Of a stretch of 64,000 nucleotides of DNA, positions 17,548 through 25,282 are shown in pieces (position 1 is the stretch's first letter; each line of letters starts with the position of its first letter). The notes beneath the pieces are model-generated. The model was not told the DNA's origin. It did not search any database and saw nothing but the letters and a program-made list of their open reading frames with translations. The stretch is from CBDFKS01 sp965248905 (GTDB taxonomy: Bacteria; Chloroflexota; Dehalococcoidia; Lucifugimonadales; JAGWBF01). Where the stretch lies: positions 1,798,001 through 1,862,000 of the forward strand of contig CBDFKS010000007.1 in the NCBI GenBank assembly GCA_965248905.1, read 5' to 3'. Position numbers and translations under genes: made by a program.

Positions 17548-18441
17548 TCAAAGGGCAAGCTGTAGCTGACCAATCCTTTGAGGCGTGGCCTGATTCACGT
17601 ATCTCTCGTGTAATCCATAGGCCCGCTTGAGCTGGTCTATCTTTGTCTGAAAGCTTTTTTTCATTTGCCAAGGGGCGAATATGCCCGGATACAATGTCTT
17701 GTACGAACTCACCAATGAGGGATATTCGCGCTCCAGAAAATCCATAAAGTGCTGCTTGGTGCCATCCTTGAGAAAGAGCACGTTACCGTCCAGGAAGCAC
17801 GCTCCATGCTGCGCGGCTCCACGCACCACGTCTCGCAGATTGGCTTCCCCATCCGTAATGCCCGGTATGATGGGCGCGAGAATTACTCCTACACGTACCC
17901 CTTCCGTAGCCAGCCTCTCCATGGCCCGAAGCCGCTGTCGGGGCGGCGGGGTGCCTGGCTCCAGTCGGTGCCACAGATCATCGTCCAGAGTAGTCATACT
18001 GATGCATACTGTGCAGCCAGCCGACTGGGATAGCTCTGATAATAGGTCCACGTCCCGCACCACCATGGTGCCCTTGGTTACCAGGCTTATGGGTGTTTGC
18101 TTCAAGCAGAAGGCCTCCAGACATGAGCGGGTCAGCCGATACTTGCCCTCGATGGGCTGATAGGGGTCGGTGGCCGTCCCCACCGCCACAGTCTCACGTT
18201 TCCACGAGGAACGAGAAAGCTCCTTTCGCAGTGCGCGAGCGATGTTGACCTTTACCTGGATGTCCCGGGAGAACTGATCGTCGGGGTCCAGGTCTCGAAT
18301 ATAGTTGTAGTGCCTCGCGAAGCAGTAATGGCAGTCATGGGGGCACCCCTGATATGGATTGAGAGACCATTTGAATCCCATCCCACCGACCCGGTTCAGA
18401 GCACTTGCAGTCTCGACCTCCGTATAGTTCACCTTGGCCAT
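17548..18441 (-). CDS. Rv2578c-like radical SAM protein
   Basis: 297 residues. ATG 18441 is preferred over an upstream TTG because GGGAGGAA sits 8 bases before it. MGFKWSLNPYQGCPHDCHYCFARHYN carries the CxxxCxxC cluster that binds the 4Fe-4S centre and SAM, in the arrangement typical of the Rv2578c/SPL-like group. Further family motifs are VAVGTATDPYQPIEGKY and MTTLDDDLWHRLEPGTPPP. The reaction of this group is not known. Related SPL proteins repair spore photoproduct in DNA, but that cannot be inferred here. Stand-alone gene, cytoplasmic. Confidence 0.87.
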   Translation of the reverse strand: MAKVNYTEVETASALNRVGGMGFKWSLNPYQGCPHDCHYCFARHYNYIRDLDPDDQFSRDIQVKVNIARALRKELSRSSWKRETVAVGTATDPYQPIEGKYRLTRSCLEAFCLKQTPISLVTKGTMVVRDVDLLSELSQSAGCTVCISMTTLDDDLWHRLEPGTPPPRQRLRAMERLATEGVRVGVILAPIIPGITDGEANLRDVVRGAAQHGACFLDGNVLFLKDGTKQHFMDFLEREYPSLVSSYKTLYPGIFAPWQMKKSFQTKIDQLKRAYGLHERYVNQATPQRIGQLQLAL

Positions 18442-18577
18442 ATCATTTCCTCCCAATTCCTGTCTGTTACGAGCAGTGTAAGAACTAATGTTCTTTACAT
18501 AGAATCATGGAGTGCAGAACTTGTCACTGGGGTGATGACAGAAGAAGTTGTTGAACCAAAGTCATGGCCTTTTAATT

Positions 18578-18651
18578 GTCATTGCGAATGGCAAAGCCCT
18601 GAAGCAATCTCCCAACGCAAGAAGAGATTGCTTCGCTTCACTCGCAATGAC
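18578..18651. repeat. Inverted repeat of the GTCATTGCGA...TCGCAATGAC type
   Basis: The two ends GTCATTGCGAATGGC and CACTCGCAATGAC, and the inner arms GAAGCAATCTC and GAGATTGCTTC, make a long imperfect hairpin. It is a common dispersed intergenic repeat type. It occupies most of the 18442-18828 spacer, in which no gene is seen. Confidence 0.65.
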
Positions 18652-18828
18652 AGTAGGGGAGAACTGAAAGACCCTGGAACCAAGGTGGGTACGGTGGACA
18701 GGGGAATACGGCGTTACATATAATGGTATGCGCCGGGGAGATCCAGCACTAGGAGAGGACATCTTGAAAAGCGATACCAAGGATCAGCGGCTTTTTATGC
18801 GAATGATACGGGCGCTCCGGAGGTCGCT

Positions 18829-19518
18829 TTGCAGATAGAGGTCCGCTTCTTCGCGCTGTATCGTGAGAGGGCCGGCCGGAACCACCTTACTCTAGAGTTG
18901 GAGTCTGAAGCCACCGTCTCGCGGCTGGTGGAGGAGATAAGGCAGCTTTTCCCGGACCTGGCCCCGCCGACAGTGGACATCGTGGTGGCGGTGAACACTG
19001 ATTATGCCGCCCCACACACGGTACTGCGCGACGGTGACAATGTAGCCCTAATCCCGCCAGTAAGCGGAGGTGATGACATGATAGAGATCACGCATCAGGC
19101 CATTAAGCCCGAAGAAGTCACTGCCAAAGTACGGAAGGACACTAACGGCGCTGTGGTTACCTTTCTGGGCACGACACGGCTGTTCGCCGAGGGCAAGAAG
19201 GTAGTCCGTCTGGACTACGAAGCCTACGAAGAGATGGCCCTGAAGGAGATGGAAAAGATACGTCAGGAAATCCAGACTGAGTGGGACCTGGAGGACGTGG
19301 CCATCGTTCATCGCATCGGGAGGGTGGACATAGGGGAGATCAGCCTGGTGGTAGCAGTGGCCTCCCCCCACAGGAAAGAAGCCTTCCAGGCCTGTCACGA
19401 AGCTGTGGACCGTCTCAAGGAAAGGGTACCCATCTGGAAGAAGGAGTTCTTCGAAGATGGGTACCACTGGGTGTCCTGTGAGAGCCATGATCACTCTCTG
19501 GTGAAGGGCACATCATGA
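18829..19518 (+). CDS. MoaD-MoaE fusion, molybdopterin synthase
   Basis: 229 residues from a TTG preceded by CCGGAGG. Residues 1-81 are MoaD: a ubiquitin-like fold (IEVRFFALYRERAG, VAVNTDYAAPHTVLRDGDNVALIPPVSGG) ending in the Gly-Gly that is thiocarboxylated to give the sulfur donor. Residues 84-229 are MoaE, with the conserved GAVVTFLGTTR, YEAYEEMALKEM, IVHRIGRVDIGE, VAVASPHRKEAF and VPIWKKEFFEDG. Together they convert cyclic pyranopterin monophosphate to molybdopterin. Fused forms (MoaX in mycobacteria) are cut after Gly-Gly. Here no stop separates the halves, but a Shine-Dalgarno sequence lies at the junction. No other molybdenum-cofactor genes are in the window. Confidence 0.92.
   Translation: MQIEVRFFALYRERAGRNHLTLELESEATVSRLVEEIRQLFPDLAPPTVDIVVAVNTDYAAPHTVLRDGDNVALIPPVSGGDDMIEITHQAIKPEEVTAKVRKDTNGAVVTFLGTTRLFAEGKKVVRLDYEAYEEMALKEMEKIRQEIQTEWDLEDVAIVHRIGRVDIGEISLVVAVASPHRKEAFQACHEAVDRLKERVPIWKKEFFEDGYHWVSCESHDHSLVKGTS
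19066..19080 (+). promoter_or_regulatory. Internal ribosome-binding site and ATG at the MoaD/MoaE junction
   Basis: GGAGGTGA (19066-19073) is followed by TGAC and an in-frame ATG at 19078 that begins exactly at the MoaE domain. The GGAGG-to-ATG spacing of seven bases is ideal. Free MoaE could therefore be made in addition to the fusion. Confidence 0.55.
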
Positions 19519-19827
19519 CGCTCTAAGAACCCTTAAATTTAGGCTACTTCAGTCCCAACAAATCAGCCCTTTCTGCACCCAACACCGACGTCCCAGGCGT
19601 GATCCGGTGGTAGGAGCAAAAAGGGCTTGCATTTTGGATACATTGCCTGTAGAATCGGCCTGAATCCCTGGAGACAGGGACATATATATTTAGTCGAGCA
19701 AAATTGTCCGAAATAGTGCTGTATTCGTAGGTACCACCACAGTTGGAAGCCTCAATCGCTTCCGATCCACTGATGTCTAATTTCCTCTGTTCTTTGCGAT
19801 AGAGGGCCACTCTTTAAGGAGGGCATT

Positions 19828-21876
19828 ATGGGCGAGTCATTCAAGCTGGCACTTCGCATGGACTTGAAGTACCTGCTTGTGCCCGCCTTCCTGGCTGTGG
19901 TGGCAATGATCGCATTCGCAGCACAGTCCGCCTCCGCGGACCATAACGGGCCCCATGCAACCTTCGTGTCCACCGATGACCCGTCCCAGGATCTCTCCAA
20001 TCCCGCAACGCCTCTCAATATGTTCGTCGGGGACGAGGTGAAGATAGACCTGACAGTGGAGTTCCCATCTCCCGGAGACCACTTCTACGCAGGGGAATTT
20101 CACGTTAACGTAGAACAGGCCCGAGGGGTTTTAGGTTTCATCGAAGGGGACCCTCAGACTCCAGACTTTAGCATGTTCAGCGTCTCTAGCGAAAATCTCG
20201 CTCTTGCCGACACAGAGAGGCTCAGGACTACTATCGAGGGCTTTGCAGAGAACGGCAACGTCGTCCGTGGCTGTGACTTCGACCCCACCCCGCCCCTAGG
20301 CGACGACTCCATATATACCTTTGTAAAGGGCGCCACCGGCGACGACGCTACGATAGAGCTACAGCTGCTGGACCAGCATCAGAGGCCCGAGTGGGGCGAT
20401 GGCTGGTGCGCCGCTACGGCGGCGGGCATAAGCCTGGCCTGGTTCGCGGAGACCCTTTCAGGCGACGCCGCCAACCTCATCCCGCACGCGGGTCCTGTGA
20501 TCACGACTGCAGACAAATACAACGCCATAGCCACCATCGGCATGATGATGAACACCGATACCGGCGATGGCGCCACTGATAACGATGTGGTTGACGGAAT
20601 AGCCGACTACATTGGCTCGGTGGGTCTCACCGGGGACTTCGTCATCAAGGTGTTCAATCGGCCATTCTTCCAGGCCTACGCGAACGAGTTGGACACCGGG
20701 GACGAAGACGTGTTGGTGCGTATCCTCTCCGGAGATGGTAGCTCTCACTGGCTGGTGGGCCGCTCATTCTCGGATGTGTTGGAGACGGGCGACACTCCTG
20801 ACACGGGCGATGACTATTGGCCGGTCAGTTTTGTAGACCCTGGCACAGGCTCGGTCTACCATTCGAGAATGAAAAGAATTGGTCGAGAGATTCTGTACAA
20901 TGAAGAGTGGTACGAATTCGACCTCATGGTCTCCGTTTCTCCCACCACGGAGCCGACCAACGAAGGGACCGCCCAATACTTCGTGGCGGATAACGACGCC
21001 ATAGGTGCCCTTGTGGATGATGTCGTAAAGGTGTCCGGCGACCTGGTCTTTACCCTCTTGGGTAATCCAGACCCAGCCGATGTAAAGAACCACAGGACGC
21101 CGTCGCTGATGGCTGACGTAACCGGTCAGATATTCGTGGCGCGCGCAACCTTCATAGCCAGAAATCCTGGAACTACTACGCTGAACTTCTTCAATCCCAA
21201 TCCTGCCTTCGGCCCTACCATCAGGCTGGTGCGCGTAGAAACCGATGGCGATGTGGTCATGCTCCAAAATGTGGGCTTCGGTAATCCTGCGGCGGTCATC
21301 AATGTGTTCCAGAAAGAGCTGGTGGTAAGTACGAAGCTCCAAGGGCCGGCCAGGCTGGACCCCAAGGGATACGAGATGCCCCTGCAGGTCCAGCTATATC
21401 AGCGGGGGCCGGCCAATACGGACGCGGATATACTTAACGACGCTCCTGTGGCAATCTATGATTGTGAAAAGATGATCAGAGGCACCGGCGCGGACGGAAT
21501 GCCCCGTGGAGTGTGTGAAGTAGAGGTAGACCAGATCGGCACCTTCGACGTAGCAATTAAAAGTGACCGCACCCTGCGATCGGTGCTTAGGTCCGCAGAA
21601 GTGCCCGGTTCCGTGGACTTCGTCGGCCCAGCCCACGATCCCGCCGGTGAGGAGGGTCTTCACGAAGGCGATCTGACCGGTAACGACTCGGTGGACGGAC
21701 TGGACTTCGGCGGATGGTTGGGCACCTGGAGAGAGACCTGCGACACCGCTCCCGAGCTGGTCACAAGTATCGCCAACTTCTCCAGGGGCGACTTCGACAA
21801 GAACTGCAGCGTCAACGTGCTGGACTTTAGCATCTTCCTGGCCAACTGGCAGGAGCAATCCCCTCAGGAGGAGTAG
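19828..21876 (+). CDS. Large secreted protein with C-terminal dockerin-like domain
   Basis: 682 residues. N-terminal signal (DLKYLLVPAFLAVVAMIAFAAQSASA). The central 560 residues are not recognised; they include an adhesin-like stretch (PLNMFVGDEVKIDLTVEFPS) and late beta-rich segments. The C-terminus has two F-hand repeats, GDLTGNDSVDGLDFGGWLGTW and GDFDKNCSVNVLDFSIFLANW, with Asp/Asn at calcium positions 1, 3, 5 and 12. That is the structure of a type I dockerin-like module, which docks to cohesins. A cohesin-domain protein is encoded 38 bases downstream on the same strand, so the two are natural partners (inference). AAGGAGGGC precedes the ATG at 19828. Confidence 0.75.
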   Translation: MGESFKLALRMDLKYLLVPAFLAVVAMIAFAAQSASADHNGPHATFVSTDDPSQDLSNPATPLNMFVGDEVKIDLTVEFPSPGDHFYAGEFHVNVEQARGVLGFIEGDPQTPDFSMFSVSSENLALADTERLRTTIEGFAENGNVVRGCDFDPTPPLGDDSIYTFVKGATGDDATIELQLLDQHQRPEWGDGWCAATAAGISLAWFAETLSGDAANLIPHAGPVITTADKYNAIATIGMMMNTDTGDGATDNDVVDGIADYIGSVGLTGDFVIKVFNRPFFQAYANELDTGDEDVLVRILSGDGSSHWLVGRSFSDVLETGDTPDTGDDYWPVSFVDPGTGSVYHSRMKRIGREILYNEEWYEFDLMVSVSPTTEPTNEGTAQYFVADNDAIGALVDDVVKVSGDLVFTLLGNPDPADVKNHRTPSLMADVTGQIFVARATFIARNPGTTTLNFFNPNPAFGPTIRLVRVETDGDVVMLQNVGFGNPAAVINVFQKELVVSTKLQGPARLDPKGYEMPLQVQLYQRGPANTDADILNDAPVAIYDCEKMIRGTGADGMPRGVCEVEVDQIGTFDVAIKSDRTLRSVLRSAEVPGSVDFVGPAHDPAGEEGLHEGDLTGNDSVDGLDFGGWLGTWRETCDTAPELVTSIANFSRGDFDKNCSVNVLDFSIFLANWQEQSPQEE

Positions 21877-21914
21877 CTTGCCGATAGTTATCGAGACAGG
21901 AACTGAAACATAAC

Positions 21915-22970
21915 ATGTTAAACAAAGCGCGGGCTAAGATGCTCGTCAAGCTCCTGCTTCCCGTATCGGCGCTACTCATAGTGGCGATATCAGTGCTCGT
22001 CGGTCTATCGCTGGCCCAGGCCAACCATCCGCGCGTTGCGCGAGTCATAATCGACCCGCCCGCCACAACTCAGACAAGTCCCAAGATAATGACATTGGGG
22101 GGCACTGCGGACTTTACCGTGCGCGTGCTGCCAGGGGGAGCGCTTGTAAACAGTGTAACTATCTCCATGAGATTCAACCCCACCTTTCTGGAGGTAGTAG
22201 ACCAAAACCCGTTAACACCGGCAGTGGAGATACGCCCCCATCCCGCCAACCCCCTAAACTTTGGCGTTACCGAGAATATTGCCGACAACATAAATGGCAC
22301 CATATTGTTTACGGCAGGACACCCCTCAGGGGCGTCTGTTGACTTCAACTTCGCCGTAGTAACTTTCCAGGCCAAGAACACTGAGACCGTTGTGAACATT
22401 CCCACCGAAGTGGAGTTCCTGGTAGACGACGGAAACGACACAGCGGTAGCCGCCGGAGCCGGCCACTCGGTCCTAGAAAACACTGAGGACTTTACGGGGG
22501 CCTGGGTCGAAGTCAGTGACAGGCGTGCTGAGCTTGTGATTGACAACCCGGACTCAAGCCCACTCGACCCCGTAATCATGCAATTTGGAGGCACCCGGCA
22601 ATTCACGGTCAGAGTCCTTCCCAATGGTCAGAACATGAACTCTGCAGGTCTATCCATGACCTTCGACCCCACCTTCCTGGAGGTGGTAGACGCCGACCTT
22701 GGGCAACCCGATATTCAGATACAACCCCACCCAGACAGCCCTTTGACATCATTCACTCTCGAAAACCTGGCCGATAACGTTGCCGGGACCATACGGTATG
22801 CGGCCGGGGTAGATTTCGAGTTCTCGGACCCATTTAACATGGCCATCGTCACCTTTAGGGCAAAGGACGTGTCACCTTTAGGGCAAAGGACGTGGCAACC
22901 GGCCCTGCGTCAACCACCGAGGCATTGGCGAACAACCAAGGTCCGCCCACGGAAATACGTTTCCTGGTAG
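21915..22970 (+). CDS. Cohesin-domain secreted protein; 5' part of a frameshifted gene
   Basis: Signal peptide (LVKLLLPVSALLIVAISVLVGLSLAQA) followed by two tandem cohesin-like domains. The first covers about residues 40-195 (FTVRVLPGGALVNSVTISM, FNPTFLEVVDQN, VVTFQAKN). The second starts near 205 (FTVRVLPNGQNMNSAGLSM, FDPTFLEVVD, AIVTFRAKD). Frame is lost at an exact 23-bp tandem duplication (22848-22893), after which 38 unrelated residues are read to TAG 22970. Removing one repeat unit restores a single 1,054-codon frame to 25102, so this and the next entry are one gene. Cohesins bind dockerins; the gene upstream encodes one. Confidence 0.8.
   Translation: MLNKARAKMLVKLLLPVSALLIVAISVLVGLSLAQANHPRVARVIIDPPATTQTSPKIMTLGGTADFTVRVLPGGALVNSVTISMRFNPTFLEVVDQNPLTPAVEIRPHPANPLNFGVTENIADNINGTILFTAGHPSGASVDFNFAVVTFQAKNTETVVNIPTEVEFLVDDGNDTAVAAGAGHSVLENTEDFTGAWVEVSDRRAELVIDNPDSSPLDPVIMQFGGTRQFTVRVLPNGQNMNSAGLSMTFDPTFLEVVDADLGQPDIQIQPHPDSPLTSFTLENLADNVAGTIRYAAGVDFEFSDPFNMAIVTFRAKDVSPLGQRTWQPALRQPPRHWRTTKVRPRKYVSW
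22848..22893 (+). repeat. Exact 23-bp tandem duplication breaking the cohesin gene
   Basis: GTCACCTTTAGGGCAAAGGACGT-type unit: positions 22848-22870 and 22871-22893 are identical. Since 23 is not a multiple of three, the duplication shifts the frame. The total length 21915-25102 minus 23 is divisible by three. Confidence 0.9.
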
Positions 22971-25102
22971 ACGACGGAAGGGAAAGCTACGTCACCAATA
23001 CAACCGAAAGACAGCTCCTGAAGAACCTGGAAGACTTCACGGAAGCCTGGATCGAGGTGGTGGAGCCACAGTTCACCAAGGCAAGCTTCACCGCGACTCC
23101 AGACCCCGCCGACGAGGCCAGTCCCGTTACCTTCGATGCCACCGGCTCCACCTCAGCTTCCGGCGACCTTACCTACGACTGGACCTTCGGAGACGGCGGA
23201 ACCGGTGATCAACCCATTGAGATATATACCTACGACGACGACGACGATGACGACACCTACACCATTGTTTACGGCGTCACCCTAACGGTGACCGACGACG
23301 ACGGCACCGGTGATTCCACCTCCGATGATATAACCGTAAACAACGTCCCGCCCACCATTAATAACATAACAGCAACGCTCCCGGACATCGATGAGGGCCA
23401 GAGCAGCAACATCAGCGTGGACGCCAGCGACGTAGCGGGCGTAAACGACCCGTTGAGCTACTCCTTTGACTGTAACAATGACAATAATTTTGAGGTCGGT
23501 CCTCAGCCCGGCAGCTCCACCGACTGCGCCTTCCCCGACGGCTCGGTTCACACCGTCAATGTGAAGGTGGAAGACGACGATCAAGGGGTCTCCACGGACT
23601 CTGTAGACGTGATTGTGAATAACGTTGACCCCACCCTCACCATCTCGGGAGACCCCAGCGTGAACGAGGGCGAGAGCTACACCCTGAATCTGGAGTCCGA
23701 CGACCCTGGCGACGACACCATCCAGCAATGGACCATATTCTGGGATGACCCATTAGACCCCGTGGCGGAGGTAGTGCTGGGTGACCCGGCCTCGGTGGAC
23801 CACACCTACGCCGACGGCCCGGCTAATCCAACCATCACGGCCAGCGCAGAAGACGAGGACGGCGGCCCCTACAACGCCAACGCCCTGCCGATAACCGTAA
23901 ACAACCTGCCACCCAACATCACCAACGTAGTTGCAGTTCTTGACACACTACCGGTCACTGGCGGTGATAGCACCATCACCGTGACCGCCACTGACCCCGC
24001 TGGAGTAAACGACCCCTTGCTCTACTCCTTTGACTGCGACAACGACTCTGTATTCGAGGTCGGGCCCCAGCTGGGAATATCAACTATATGTAGCTTCGAC
24101 CAAAACGACACCGGCAACAACACAGTTAATGTGAAAGTTGACGACCAAGACGGTGGTATCGCGGAAGGGTCCGTCAATGTGAACGTCAAGTCGGACGTTG
24201 ACGTTAATGACTGGACGGGGAACCTCAGCTTTAGTGGCACAGTAGAAAGTGGGCCTCTTGTACCAAGCCCTCCACTTACTCTGGGCATACGCCCGGGCTG
24301 CACTGACTTTTTCGAGTTTGACACCGGTTCACCTGATTTCGATGAATGCGACGATCCGATCTCTAAAGCCGTTCCTGCCACGAATCTGTCCGCGTTCTTC
24401 GACTATCCAAAGTACCCACCTGAAGACGCAAATTTCATTTACCAGCGCTTGTTGAAAACACGAATAGCTCCACCCCTACCAGAGCGAAGAACACTAATGT
24501 TCCCTGTACGCGTCGAAATAAACAGCCCAGGACATAGTTCCGCTGACGTAACAGTCGAGTGGGAAATGGACTCCATTCCGGACGAGTTCATTACAGTGCT
24601 CTTGATCGACCATGACACCCTTCCAGCGTTCAACATCATCAACATGGGCAGTAATACCATGGGAACCTATTCCATCCCTGGGGGTGTTCCCTTGGACGCC
24701 AATGGTCAGGGTAGCAGAGACATCACAGTTGTAATCACGCGGGCCCATGTTCAAGCATTGAGGCTGGTGGAAGGTACACAGATAATTTCTCTAACCGTTA
24801 AACCTATTTTTGGAAGCAAGGTAGCTGACATATTCAAGTTCCGAGATCCAGACAGGTTTTCCCTTAGAGAAGACCGAAGACTAAGGGTCTTCGGTGTGAC
24901 GATGTGGTTTACAGATCCCGCTACTCCATTACCGATAAGTGGGCGTGGTATAGCACCGGTGTTCGTAGGTGACCCGAGGCACCCCGAGATGGTTCCTAGC
25001 TTTGGATACATCGTCAATCTAGGACCTCCGATCAGTCCAACCGATGTTATGTTAATAATACCTGGTGAGCCTATCGTAGAACATACAAGGAGTAGCCCAT
25101 AG
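22892..25102 (+). CDS. Cohesin/PKD-repeat protein; 3' part of the frameshifted gene
   Basis: The frame picks up the end of the second cohesin-like domain (EIRFLVDDGRESYV, KNLEDFTEAWIEVVE) and continues into a PKD domain (FTATPDPADEASPVTFDATG, YDWTFGDGG). Three or four related PKD/cadherin-like repeats follow, marked by NNVPPTINNI, DEGQSSNISVDASD and DPLSYSFDCNNDNNFEVGPQ. The last 230 residues are a module (PPLTLGIRPGCTDFFEFDTG, then FDECDDP, YPPEDANFIYQR) shared with the next gene. PKD repeats are extracellular stalks. The visible GTG start is not a natural beginning; the signal peptide is in the preceding segment. Confidence 0.75.
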   Translation: MATGPASTTEALANNQGPPTEIRFLVDDGRESYVTNTTERQLLKNLEDFTEAWIEVVEPQFTKASFTATPDPADEASPVTFDATGSTSASGDLTYDWTFGDGGTGDQPIEIYTYDDDDDDDTYTIVYGVTLTVTDDDGTGDSTSDDITVNNVPPTINNITATLPDIDEGQSSNISVDASDVAGVNDPLSYSFDCNNDNNFEVGPQPGSSTDCAFPDGSVHTVNVKVEDDDQGVSTDSVDVIVNNVDPTLTISGDPSVNEGESYTLNLESDDPGDDTIQQWTIFWDDPLDPVAEVVLGDPASVDHTYADGPANPTITASAEDEDGGPYNANALPITVNNLPPNITNVVAVLDTLPVTGGDSTITVTATDPAGVNDPLLYSFDCDNDSVFEVGPQLGISTICSFDQNDTGNNTVNVKVDDQDGGIAEGSVNVNVKSDVDVNDWTGNLSFSGTVESGPLVPSPPLTLGIRPGCTDFFEFDTGSPDFDECDDPISKAVPATNLSAFFDYPKYPPEDANFIYQRLLKTRIAPPLPERRTLMFPVRVEINSPGHSSADVTVEWEMDSIPDEFITVLLIDHDTLPAFNIINMGSNTMGTYSIPGGVPLDANGQGSRDITVVITRAHVQALRLVEGTQIISLTVKPIFGSKVADIFKFRDPDRFSLREDRRLRVFGVTMWFTDPATPLPISGRGIAPVFVGDPRHPEMVPSFGYIVNLGPPISPTDVMLIIPGEPIVEHTRSSP

Positions 25103-25203
25103 TGGCATAAACTTAATGTTCCTATCGCTTGATTCTGATAGAGTTAATCCTGTAAGTTATTCGAGAGCAAGTTATGCTACTTAATAGCCAAAGGAATTTC
25201 CGC

Positions 25204-25269
25204 ATGGGGCGTGGCCGAACTGGTGTAACGGTACTCCTGTCATTGGGAGTGCTAGGGTTATTGGCATAG
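25204..25269 (+). pseudogene. Signal-peptide remnant ending at an in-frame TAG
   Basis: ATG 25204, preceded by AAAGGAATTT, encodes MGRGRTGVTVLLSLGVLGLL and one Ala, a typical signal peptide, then TAG at 25267. Reading past it gives GVYVAGQINSAEAA, a plausible processing region. It is the likely original start of the following large gene, now separated by the stop and a frame change. Confidence 0.5.
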
Positions 25270-25282
25270 ATAGGGGTTTACG

